Positions 1 to 6,700 of a DNA stretch of 17,348 nucleotides are shown piece after piece (position 1 is the stretch's first letter; each line of letters begins with the position of its first letter). Below the pieces are notes generated by a model. That model saw nothing but the letters and a program-made list of their open reading frames with translations. It did no database searches and was not told where the DNA came from. The DNA is from JAOABC01 sp041287495 (GTDB lineage Bacteria > Aquificota > Aquificia > Aquificales > Hydrogenothermaceae). The stretch lies in the NCBI GenBank assembly GCA_041287495.1, contig JBEULE010000035.1, positions 1-17,348 of the forward strand, read 5' to 3'. The position numbers were made by a program, and so were the translations under genes.

Positions 1-141
1 GCAAGAGATGGTAATGCCAGGAGACAATGTGGAGTTAGAAGTAGAGTTAATGGTGCCTGTAGCTATGGAAGAGCAGATGAGATTTGCTATCAGAGAAGGT
101 GGAAAAACTGTAGGTGCTGGTGTCGTTACTAAAATACTTGA
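1..141 (+). repeat. Terminal direct repeat, left copy
   Basis: These 141 bases are identical, base for base, to positions 17208-17348 in the same orientation. Both copies lie in the 3' end of tuf. Identity is known to extend to the window edges and no further: the left copy continues with the last base of the Asp codon and the stop, while the right copy has no sequence beyond. The match may reflect two tuf genes kept identical by gene conversion, or a contig-end overlap from assembly. Confidence 0.98.
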
Positions 142-145
142 CTAA
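1..145 (+). CDS. tuf: Elongation factor Tu, C-terminal 47 residues (5' truncated by window edge)
   Basis: This is the 3' end of an EF-Tu gene; position 1 is the third base of a codon and reading starts at position 2. EF-Tu is the cytosolic GTPase that carries aminoacyl-tRNA to the ribosomal A site. The visible part is the end of domain 3, including the pattern MRFAIREGGKTVGAGVVTKI typical of the EF-Tu C-terminus, and it stops at TAA (143-145). Its first 141 bases are identical to the end of the second tuf at the other edge of the window, so it corresponds to residues 350-396 of a 396-residue protein. Only 12 bases separate it from rpmG, so the two are probably cotranscribed. Identity is certain; whether it is a separate genomic copy from the other tuf cannot be decided here. 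Confidence 0.97.
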   Translation, partial: QEMVMPGDNVELEVELMVPVAMEEQMRFAIREGGKTVGAGVVTKILD

Positions 146-157
146 AGAGGATAAGAT

Positions 158-307
158 ATGAGAGAGATAATTACATTAGCTTGCACAGAGTGTAAGAGAA
201 AAAATTACACTACCACTAAAAATAAGAGGAAACATCCTGATAGATTAGAACTTAAAAAATACTGTAAGTTCTGTAAAAAACACACTCTCCATAGAGAGAT
301 TAAGTAA
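158..307 (+). CDS. rpmG: 50S ribosomal protein L33 (zinc-ribbon form)
   Basis: A 49-residue basic protein starting MREIITLACTECKRKNY and ending HTLHREIK. L33 is a small protein of the large ribosomal subunit near the E site. Four cysteines in two CxxC pairs (C9/C12 and C36/C39) mark the zinc-binding 'C+' form of L33, as opposed to the cysteine-free form that some bacteria use under zinc shortage. The ATG is preceded by AGAGGAT (146-152) at a good ribosome-binding distance. It lies 12 bases after tuf and 10 bases before the tRNA-Trp gene, so all three likely share a transcript. Length is normal for the family. Confidence 0.96.
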   Translation: MREIITLACTECKRKNYTTTKNKRKHPDRLELKKYCKFCKKHTLHREIK

Positions 308-317
308 TCTTGCATGC

Positions 318-390
318 GGGGCAGTAGCTCAATTGGCAGAGCAGCGGACTCCAAATCCGCAGGTTGAGGGTTCGAGTCCTTCCTGCCCCG
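318..390 (+). tRNA. trnW: tRNA-Trp (anticodon CCA)
   Basis: A full cloverleaf can be folded by eye. The acceptor stem is GGGGCAG (318-324) with CTGCCCC (383-389), with discriminator G390. The D stem is GCTC/GAGC. The anticodon stem is GCGGA (344-348) with TCCGC, closing the loop CTCCAAA with anticodon CCA at 351-353. The T stem is GAGGG with CCTTC around TTCGAGT. The 3' CCA is not encoded (CTT follows), so it must be added by tRNA nucleotidyltransferase. It sits between rpmG and secE with 10- and 16-base gaps, so it is presumably cut out of the mRNA by RNase P and 3' processing enzymes. A trnW in this position is common in several bacterial phyla. Confidence 0.97.
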
Positions 391-406
391 CTTTAGAAGG
401 TGTAGT

Positions 407-592
407 ATGGTAAAGTATATAAATTTTTTAAAAGAAGTTTATGAAGAGTTAAAGAAGGTTGTTTGGCCTTCCAAAGAGCTTGTAAGGACGGCTACGATTG
501 CCGTCGTTATTTTTACACTACTAATTGCAGTTTACCTGTGGGGTTTAGATATACTATTTTCTAAACTGATTACCTTAATTATAGAGAGGTAA
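407..592 (+). CDS. secE: Preprotein translocase subunit SecE
   Basis: A 61-residue protein with an N-terminal amphipathic region carrying the SecE signature EELKKVVWPS (about residues 13-22), followed by one transmembrane helix at about residues 29-50 and a short tail. This is the short, single-span SecE found in most bacteria, which clamps SecY in the SecYEG export channel of the inner membrane. AGAAGG (395-400) precedes the ATG. It lies immediately upstream of nusG, its near-universal partner in bacteria, with a 7-base gap. Confidence 0.95.
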   Translation: MVKYINFLKEVYEELKKVVWPSKELVRTATIAVVIFTLLIAVYLWGLDILFSKLITLIIER

Positions 593-599
593 AAATTTA

Positions 600-1391
600 A
601 TGGCTGAAGAGAGAGAAGTTTTAAATGAAGTAAATACAGATAACTCTCAAGAAGGAGTTAAAGAAGAAAAAAAATGGTATGCTCTTTATACTCAATCTAA
701 CCTTGAAATAAAAGCAAAAGAAAACTTTATTAAAAATCTTCAGCTTAATGACCTTTCTTATCTTGTTGATGAAGTTATTGTTCCTGCAGAGGAAAAGGTA
801 GTTATTAAATCTCAGGGAAAAGAGAGGTATAGACTGTCTCTAAAAGGCTTCAATAGAGAGATAGAAGTCCAAGGTAAAAAAGGTATTACAAAATTTGCAA
901 TTGAAGATGGATCTGTTAGAGTTATTGAAAGTGTTCAAGGAGATGAGGCTTGTGTTTCTCACAGTCCAATATCAAAACCTGGACAGAAGATAACCTGTAA
1001 AGAAAATAAAACTGAAGCCAAGATAGTTTTAGAAAATAAGATATTCCCAGGTTATATACTTATAAAAGCAAAACTTACCGATGACCTTATTGATATTGTT
1101 AAAAAAACACCTTTCCTTACAGGTTTTGTTAGTGCCGGAGGTATGCCTGTTCCTCTTAAAGAATCGGATGTTATGAGAGTTTTAGGACAGATACAGAAAG
1201 GAGCTCCTAAAGTTAAAAAGTTATTATTTGCTAAAGGTGATAATATAAGAGTTATCCAAGGTCCTTTTATGAACTTTACTGGTGTAGTAGAGGAAGTATT
1301 CCCAGATAAAGAAAAACTTACTGCTTTAATTACTATATTTGGAAGAGCAACACCGGTTGAACTTGAATTCTCCCAGGTGGAGAAAATTTAG
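600..1391 (+). CDS. nusG: Transcription elongation/antitermination factor NusG with inserted extra domain
   Basis: NusG binds RNA polymerase through its NGN domain and contacts ribosomal protein S10 or Rho through its KOW domain. Here the NGN domain begins with KWYALYTQ (residues 25-32) and resumes with FPGYILIK (149-156), where E. coli-type NusG has only a short spacer. The KOW domain lies at about 211-233 (KGDNIRVIQGPF), ending with FGRATPVEL (247-255). At 263 residues it is about 80 longer than the usual ~180. The excess is mostly one insertion at about residues 66-146, plus an acidic N-terminal tail of about 24 residues. A domain II inserted in NGN is known from Aquifex aeolicus NusG, so this supports the Aquificota assignment. 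A ribosome-binding site AGAGAGGT (583-590) precedes the ATG. It follows secE by 7 bases. Confidence 0.95.
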   Translation: MAEEREVLNEVNTDNSQEGVKEEKKWYALYTQSNLEIKAKENFIKNLQLNDLSYLVDEVIVPAEEKVVIKSQGKERYRLSLKGFNREIEVQGKKGITKFAIEDGSVRVIESVQGDEACVSHSPISKPGQKITCKENKTEAKIVLENKIFPGYILIKAKLTDDLIDIVKKTPFLTGFVSAGGMPVPLKESDVMRVLGQIQKGAPKVKKLLFAKGDNIRVIQGPFMNFTGVVEEVFPDKEKLTALITIFGRATPVELEFSQVEKI

Positions 1392-1425
1392 CTTGCCGGT
1401 TCAATCAGGTAATTTTTTAGGCAAG
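1392..1425 (+). promoter_or_regulatory. Possible mRNA hairpin between nusG and rplK
   Basis: CTTGCC (1392-1397) is complementary to GGCAAG (1420-1425), with a 22-base loop. It occupies most of the 58-base gap before rplK, just upstream of the rplK ribosome-binding site AAGGAGGTG (1435-1443). In E. coli, L1 represses its own operon by binding the rplK leader, so a structured leader here could be the equivalent. However, I cannot see a convincing mimic of the 23S rRNA L1 site, and a six-pair stem with a long loop is weak. Confidence 0.25.
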
Positions 1426-1449
1426 GGAAAATTCAAGGAGGTGTAATTT

Positions 1450-1887
1450 ATGGCTAAGAAAGTGACAGCACAGGTTGAGCTGATGATTCCGGCTCAACAG
1501 GCAGCTCCATCACCACCTGTAGGACCAGCTCTTGGTCAGCACGGTGTTAACATTATGGAGTTTGTAAAGAGCTTCAATGCCGCAACGGCAAATATGAAGC
1601 CTGGAACCATAGTCCCAGTAGTAATTACCATTTACTCTGATAGGTCATTTACGTTCATCCTTAAAACCCCTCCTGCATCTTATCTTCTCAAAGAGGCAGC
1701 TGGAATTAAAACAGGTTCCGGAGATCCAAAGAGAAACAAGGTTGGTAAGATTACTGTTGCACAGCTTAGAGAGATTGCCCAGATGAAACTTAAGGACCTC
1801 AATACGGAAGATATCGAGAAAGCTATGAAAATTATAGCAGGAACAGCCAGAAGTATGGGTATAGAAATAGAAGGATACAAGGGGTGA
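1450..1887 (+). CDS. rplK: 50S ribosomal protein L11
   Basis: A 145-residue protein with the standard two-domain L11 layout. The N-terminal domain carries the proline-rich loop PSPPVGPALGQ (20-30), whose Pro22/Pro23 are the positions linked to thiostrepton resistance in other bacteria. The C-terminal domain, which binds 23S rRNA, covers about 72-145 (SGDPKRNKVGKIT, DIEKAMKIIAGTARSMGI). L11 sits at the GTPase-associated centre with L10 and L7/L12, where EF-Tu and EF-G are activated, and it is needed for stringent-response activation by RelA. The start is fixed by AAGGAGGTG (1435-1443), six bases before the ATG. Its stop overlaps the rplA ribosome-binding region, suggesting translational coupling. 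Confidence 0.98.
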   Translation: MAKKVTAQVELMIPAQQAAPSPPVGPALGQHGVNIMEFVKSFNAATANMKPGTIVPVVITIYSDRSFTFILKTPPASYLLKEAAGIKTGSGDPKRNKVGKITVAQLREIAQMKLKDLNTEDIEKAMKIIAGTARSMGIEIEGYKG

Positions 1888-1892
1888 TAGAG

Positions 1893-2609
1893 ATGGCAAA
1901 AAGAGGAAAGAAATATCTTCAAGCTTTAAAGCTTTTAGATCCAAATAAAGCATACTCTTTGGATGAAGCTATTGCTAAACTCAAGGAAATGGCGAATGTT
2001 ACTCAGAGAAAGTTTAATGAGACAGTTGAGATTGCTTTTAGACTTGGCGTAGACCCTAAGTATGCTGACCAGATGGTTAGAGGTTCTGTTGTACTACCTA
2101 ATGGTCTTGGAAAAGAGCAAAAAGTTTTAGTTATAGCTCAGGGAGAGAAGTTAAAAGAAGCAGAAGAGGCAGGTGCAGATTACGCAGGTGGTGAAGAGAT
2201 TATCAATAAAATAGCTAATGAAAACTGGATAGATTTTGATGTCGTTATTGCTACTCCAGATATGATGCCTAAACTTGCCAAGCTTGGTAAAATCTTAGGT
2301 CCAAGAGGTTTGATGCCAAACCCTAAAGTTGGAACTGTTACAAATGATATAAAGAAAGCCGTTACAGAAGCTAAGAAAGGTAGAGTTGAGTTTAAAGTTG
2401 ATAAAACGGGGAATTTACATCTTCCTGTAGGAAAGATAAATTTTGATAGCGAAAAACTTAAAGAGAACATACTTGCTGTTGTAGATGCAGTTGTTAAGGC
2501 AAAACCTGCTGGAGTTAAAGGGCAGTATGTAAAGAATGTTGCTTTAAAAACTACTATGAGCCCTGCTGTTAAATTAGATCTAAAATCTTTAGAAACTAAA
2601 GCTGCATAA
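1893..2609 (+). CDS. rplA: 50S ribosomal protein L1
   Basis: A 238-residue protein beginning MAKRGKKYL. L1 forms the mobile stalk of the large subunit at the E site and, in known cases, also represses translation of the rplK-rplA mRNA. The family signature LGKILGPRGLMPNPKVGTVT lies at residues 131-150 in domain II. Domain I is split between the N- and C-terminal parts, which is normal for L1. I chose the ATG at 1893 over an in-frame GTG at 1884, because the GGGGTGA stretch (1881-1887) then serves as the ribosome-binding site five bases upstream and because L1 proteins typically begin MA(K)RGK(K). The start lies 5 bases after the rplK stop, so coupling to rplK is likely. Confidence 0.97.
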   Translation: MAKRGKKYLQALKLLDPNKAYSLDEAIAKLKEMANVTQRKFNETVEIAFRLGVDPKYADQMVRGSVVLPNGLGKEQKVLVIAQGEKLKEAEEAGADYAGGEEIINKIANENWIDFDVVIATPDMMPKLAKLGKILGPRGLMPNPKVGTVTNDIKKAVTEAKKGRVEFKVDKTGNLHLPVGKINFDSEKLKENILAVVDAVVKAKPAGVKGQYVKNVALKTTMSPAVKLDLKSLETKAA

Positions 2610-2624
2610 GAGAGGAGATGAAAG

Positions 2625-3170
2625 ATGACTGAGGTAGTAGAGAGAAAATCGATACAAGAAAAAGCCAAATTTGTTTATGAGTTAAAAGAAAAATTTGAGA
2701 AAGCAGGAGTTGTTATAATTCTTGATTATAAAAAGATTGATGCAAACTCGGTAGCTGCTTTTAGAAAAAGCCTGAAAAAAGCCAATGCAGAGATGAAAGT
2801 TGTTAAAAATACACTACTTTATAGGGCTTGCTCTGGAACAGAACTTTATGATAAAATAGATATTTTCAAAGGGCAAACTGCTGTAATTTTTGGTTACGGT
2901 GATTTAGTAGAACCTGCCAAGTTATTAAAAGAGTTTTTGAAAGATAAAGAAGAAGCTAAAGTAAAAGGTGGATTAGTTGAAGGTGTTTACGCTGATGCTG
3001 CTAAAATTGAGTATCTTGCATCACTACCAAGTAAAGAGGTTCTCATTTCTCAACTACTTGCTGTTCTACAGGCACCTATCACTAATCTTGTTAGGGTACT
3101 TAATGCTTTACCACAAAAAACAGTTCTAGTTTTAGATGCTATTAGGAAAGAGAAAGAAAAGCAAGGTTAG
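2625..3170 (+). CDS. rplJ: 50S ribosomal protein L10
   Basis: A 181-residue L10, the base of the ribosomal stalk. The N-terminal globular part (about 1-125) binds 23S rRNA near L11; it shows VIILDYKKID, AFRKSLKKANAEMKVVKNTLL and GQTAVIFGYGD. The C-terminal long helix (about 140-181, SKEVLISQLLAVLQAPITNLVRVLN then a basic tail) is where L7/L12 dimers dock. In thermophiles this helix usually holds three dimers, but I did not resolve the number of sites here. AGAGGAG (2611-2617) provides the ribosome-binding site. The gap after rplA is only 15 bases, so any L10-binding autoregulatory leader would have to lie within the end of rplA. Confidence 0.96.
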   Translation: MTEVVERKSIQEKAKFVYELKEKFEKAGVVIILDYKKIDANSVAAFRKSLKKANAEMKVVKNTLLYRACSGTELYDKIDIFKGQTAVIFGYGDLVEPAKLLKEFLKDKEEAKVKGGLVEGVYADAAKIEYLASLPSKEVLISQLLAVLQAPITNLVRVLNALPQKTVLVLDAIRKEKEKQG

Positions 3171-3206
3171 AAAATTTAAAAATACTTTATAGGAGGTTTT
3201 TATAAG

Positions 3207-3593
3207 ATGGCAACACTTACAAGAGAAGAAATTAAAGAAGCAATCAAGGCTATGACAGTCCTTGAACTTGCACAGCTTGTTAAAGATTTAGAGGAAGAGT
3301 TTGGAGTTTCTGCTGCTGCTATGGTAGCAGCTGCTGTACCTGCCGCTGGTGGAGTTGCCGCTGCACCTGCTGCTGAGGAGAAAACTGAGTTTGATGTAAT
3401 CCTTGCAAATCCAGGTGCTAACAAAATAAACGTTATTAAAGTTGTGAGGGAGATTACAGGACTTGGATTAAAAGAAGCTAAGGATCTCGTTGATGGAGCT
3501 CCAAAACCAGTTAAAGAAGGAATCTCTAAAGAAGAAGCTGAATCTATCAAGAAAAAATTAGAAGAAGCCGGAGCTACTGTAGAAATAAAGTAA
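3207..3593 (+). CDS. rplL: 50S ribosomal protein L7/L12
   Basis: A 128-residue acidic stalk protein. The N-terminal dimerisation domain (1-33, with MTVLELAQLVKDLEEEFGVS) is followed by a flexible Ala/Pro/Gly-rich hinge (about 34-56), then the C-terminal domain (about 58-128) that contacts EF-Tu and EF-G, with VIKVVREITGLGLKEAKDLV and the usual EIK ending. Several dimers sit on each ribosome, so it must be made in excess of other ribosomal proteins. In keeping with that it has a very strong ribosome-binding site, AGGAGGT (3191-3197), ten bases before its ATG, and a terminator-like hairpin right after it. Confidence 0.98.
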   Translation: MATLTREEIKEAIKAMTVLELAQLVKDLEEEFGVSAAAMVAAAVPAAGGVAAAPAAEEKTEFDVILANPGANKINVIKVVREITGLGLKEAKDLVDGAPKPVKEGISKEEAESIKKKLEEAGATVEIK

Positions 3594-3640
3594 TTTGCTA
3601 AGAATATATAGAAGTAAAAACTTTTTATACGATTTAAAAT

Positions 3641-3685
3641 AAGGTAGATTACCAAATGTGGTAGTCTACCTTTATTTGTTTTATA
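3641..3685 (+). terminator. Rho-independent terminator/attenuator between rplL and rpoB
   Basis: AAGGTAGATTACC (3641-3653) pairs with GGTAGTCTACCTT (3660-3672), giving a 13-pair stem with one G-U pair and a six-base loop, preceded by A-rich sequence and followed by a T-rich run (TTATTTGTTTTAT). It lies in the 136-base gap between rplL and rpoB. In E. coli a partial terminator at the same place reduces rpoBC transcription relative to the ribosomal proteins; this hairpin probably does the same job. Whether it is complete or leaky cannot be read from the sequence. Confidence 0.85.
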
Positions 3686-3706
3686 TCAACTTTCAGTTTT
3701 TATAAA
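3677..3706 (+). promoter_or_regulatory. Weak candidate promoter upstream of rpoB
   Basis: TATAAA (3701-3706) resembles a -10 box, with TTGTTT (3677-3682) as a poor -35 at 18-bp spacing. The start would fall at about 3713, leaving room for the rpoB ribosome-binding site AAAGGTGG (3715-3722) only on an almost leaderless mRNA. AT-rich sequence alone can give such a match, so this is tentative. Read-through of the preceding hairpin would serve rpoBC equally well. Confidence 0.25.
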
Positions 3707-3729
3707 TCCAAAACAAAGGTGGTGCAAGG

Positions 3730-6700
3730 ATGAGAGTAATAAAAAATCTACAATATAATCCTTTCAGAAAAGTTCTTTCAAGAAGAAGAGAAATAATCCC
3801 GCCTCCTGATTTACTTTCAGTTCAAAAAGAATCTTTTGAGAACTTTGTCCAATTTAATACTCATCCACTAAAGAGAGACCCGTCGAAAGGACTTGAAAAT
3901 CTGCTTAGAACATCTTTTCCTTTTGTAGATCCTAATGAACAATTAGAAATTAGATATATAGGTTATGAGATTGGAGATTGGGAGTGTGGAAAATGTAAAA
4001 AATCTCTTCCTGATGATGTTTTAGGAGGACCGGGAGTAAGTTGTCCCCACTGTGGTAGCCCTCTTATATACAAAGAGAAAATAACGGTTGAAGAGTGTAA
4101 ATATAAGGGATTAACTTATGGTGCACCGCTAAGGGTTTTATTGGAACTTATTGTAAATCAAACAGACCCTAAAACAGGGGAAGTAGTTCCTAAAACTATA
4201 AAAAGGCAGAAGATATACTTTGGAGAGATTCCGCTTCTAACAGATTACGCATACTTTATGATTAATGGAAGTGAAAGGGTAATAGTTTCTCAGCTTATAA
4301 GATCTTCCGGATTGTTCTTCTCTGCGAAGGAAGAAAAAGCAAAAGATATAATAACAAAGATAAACTATGAAGGAAGTATAATTCCAGAGAAAGGTTCAAG
4401 GGTTGAAGTACAGTATGCAACAAATTCTGAGATTTTCTATGCAAAAATAGACAGAAGAAAGATACTTGGAACGACACTTTTAAGGGCTTTTGGTTGTGAT
4501 ACAGCTTACAGTATACTCAAAAATTTCTATGGACAGGTGGAAAGATACAAAGTAGAAGGGTCCTCTTTGGTAGATGAAAAAGGGCTGAATGTAGATATAG
4601 ATAGTCTTTCAAATAAAGATATATTTGTAACTATTGTTTTTGAAGAAACTTCGGAAAAAGGTCAACCTGTTCCAGTTAGACAGGAGAAGTATGTAACTGT
4701 CGATCAACTTGAAAAGTTAATGAGAGATGATAGATTTAAGATTGAAGAAGTTGTTGCTGTAGATCCACAGGTTTCAAATAAATCTCCTTATCAACGGGTT
4801 TTAATAGAAACACTTAAAAAAGATGAAGTTAAGATAAACGCCATTTACACATTTAGAGATGCTGCTTTAGTGGATATCTATAAGAAGATGAGACCGACAG
4901 ACACTGCTGTTCTTGATCCTAAGGCCTTTATGAAGAGAGCAAGGGAATTGTTCGAGAATATGTTCCTTGACTACCAGAAGTATGATTTATCAAAAGTTGG
5001 TAGGGTTAAGATAAATGCCAAAGTTCACAATATTCCTAAAACTATAAAACCTATGGACCTTGAAGATTTATATGAAAAGTATCCACCACTTGCCTTGGCA
5101 GAAGATATAAAGATTGGAAAAGAGACTTTTAAAGAGAATACAAAGATAGATGATATGTTAATCTCTAAATTGAAAAAGCACAAATTTAAAGAGATTAAGG
5201 TAAAAGAATACCTTGATGAAGAAGCAAGGATACTTCAAAAGGCAGACATTATAGCAATAGTTAAGTATCTGTTAGAGTTAAGGTATGGAAAGAAAAGTCT
5301 TGATGATATAGCCCATCTTGGTAATAGAAGAGTTAGACCAGTTGGAGAGCTTCTTGAAGTTCAGGCAAGAGCAGGTATTGCTAAAATGCAGAAAGCTTTT
5401 AGAGATAGAGTCGCTATGGTTGATGTAGAGGACCCTAACCTAAAACCTAGTGATATTGTGAATCCTAGATATCTAACAACTGCCATTTTAGAATTTTTAA
5501 AAGGTGGTCAGCTTTCTCAATTTATGGATCAGACAAATCCTCTATCGGAGTTAACACATAAAAGGAGACTTTCTGCTCTCGGTCCAGGTGGTTTAACAAG
5601 GGATAGTGCTAAGTTTGAAGTCAGGGACGTCCATCCTTCTCATTACGGTAGAGTGTGTCCAATAGAGACTCCGGAGGGCCAGAACATAGGACTTATATCT
5701 TCCATGACTGTTTATGCTAAGATAAATGAGTTTGGATTTTTAGTATCTCCGTATAGAAAAGTTGAAAATGGTGTTGTTACCGATAAAATAGAGTTTCTCA
5801 CTGCATATGATGAGGAAAAATATGTTATAGCTCAAGCTAATGCTGAGATAGATGAAAATGGAAAGTTTGTGTCCGATAGAGTCCTTGCAAGAGCTTATGG
5901 TGATATTAGACTTGTTGATCCAAAAGAGATCCATTATATGGATGTATCACCTAAACAAGTAGTGTCTGCATCTGCCTCTTTGATACCTTTCTTGGAACAT
6001 GACGATGCTAACAGGGCTCTTATGGGATCAAATATGCAACGTCAGGCAGTTCCTCTCATAAAAACTGAGTATCCTCTTGTTGGAACCGGAATGGAAGTTA
6101 AGATAGCTAAGGACAGCGGTGCCGTTATAGTTGCAAAGAGGGGAGGAACTATAGTTAAAGTTGATGGTAAGTCTATAACTATAAAAGTAAATGAGGACGA
6201 GATTAATCCGGATGATCCTCTCGATATAGGTATGGATATATACGAGCTTGTTAAGTTTAAAGGCTCAAACCAAGCAACTTGTATGAATCAGAGACCTCTT
6301 GTAAAAGTTGGAGATAAAGTAGAAAAAGGAGCTATAATAGCAGATGGAACGTCTACATATAAAGGAGAGCTTGCTTTAGGCAAGAACGTGCTTGTAGCGT
6401 TTATGCCGTGGAGAGGCTATAACTTCGAAGATGCAATTGTTGTATCAGAAAGATTAGTTAAAGATGATGTATTTACCTCTATACATATTGAAGAATTTGA
6501 AGTAGAAGCAAGAGAAACAAAACTCGGCTCTGAAGAGATAACAAGACATATTACAGGTGTTCCTGAGAGGATGCTTGCTAACCTTGATGAACATGGTATA
6601 GTTAGGGTTGGTGCTTATGTAAAACCTGGAGATATACTTGTTGGAAAAGTTACTCCGAAAGGTGAAACTGCTCAAACTCCAGAAGAAAAACTTCTCTATG

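Noticed and set aside
1884..1895. GTG at 1884 as the start of rplA
   Set aside because: It overlaps the bases that best serve as the ribosome-binding site for the ATG at 1893, and it would add three residues before the typical L1 N-terminus.
2180..2668. Minus-strand open frame (162 codons) opposite rplA and the rplJ start
   Set aside because: Shadow of conserved L1 coding sequence; it runs across the gene junction and its translation resembles no family I recognise.
3594..3640. Promoter between the rplL stop and the hairpin
   Set aside because: TTGCTA and TTATAC are present but about 23 bases apart, outside the usual 16-19 bp spacing.
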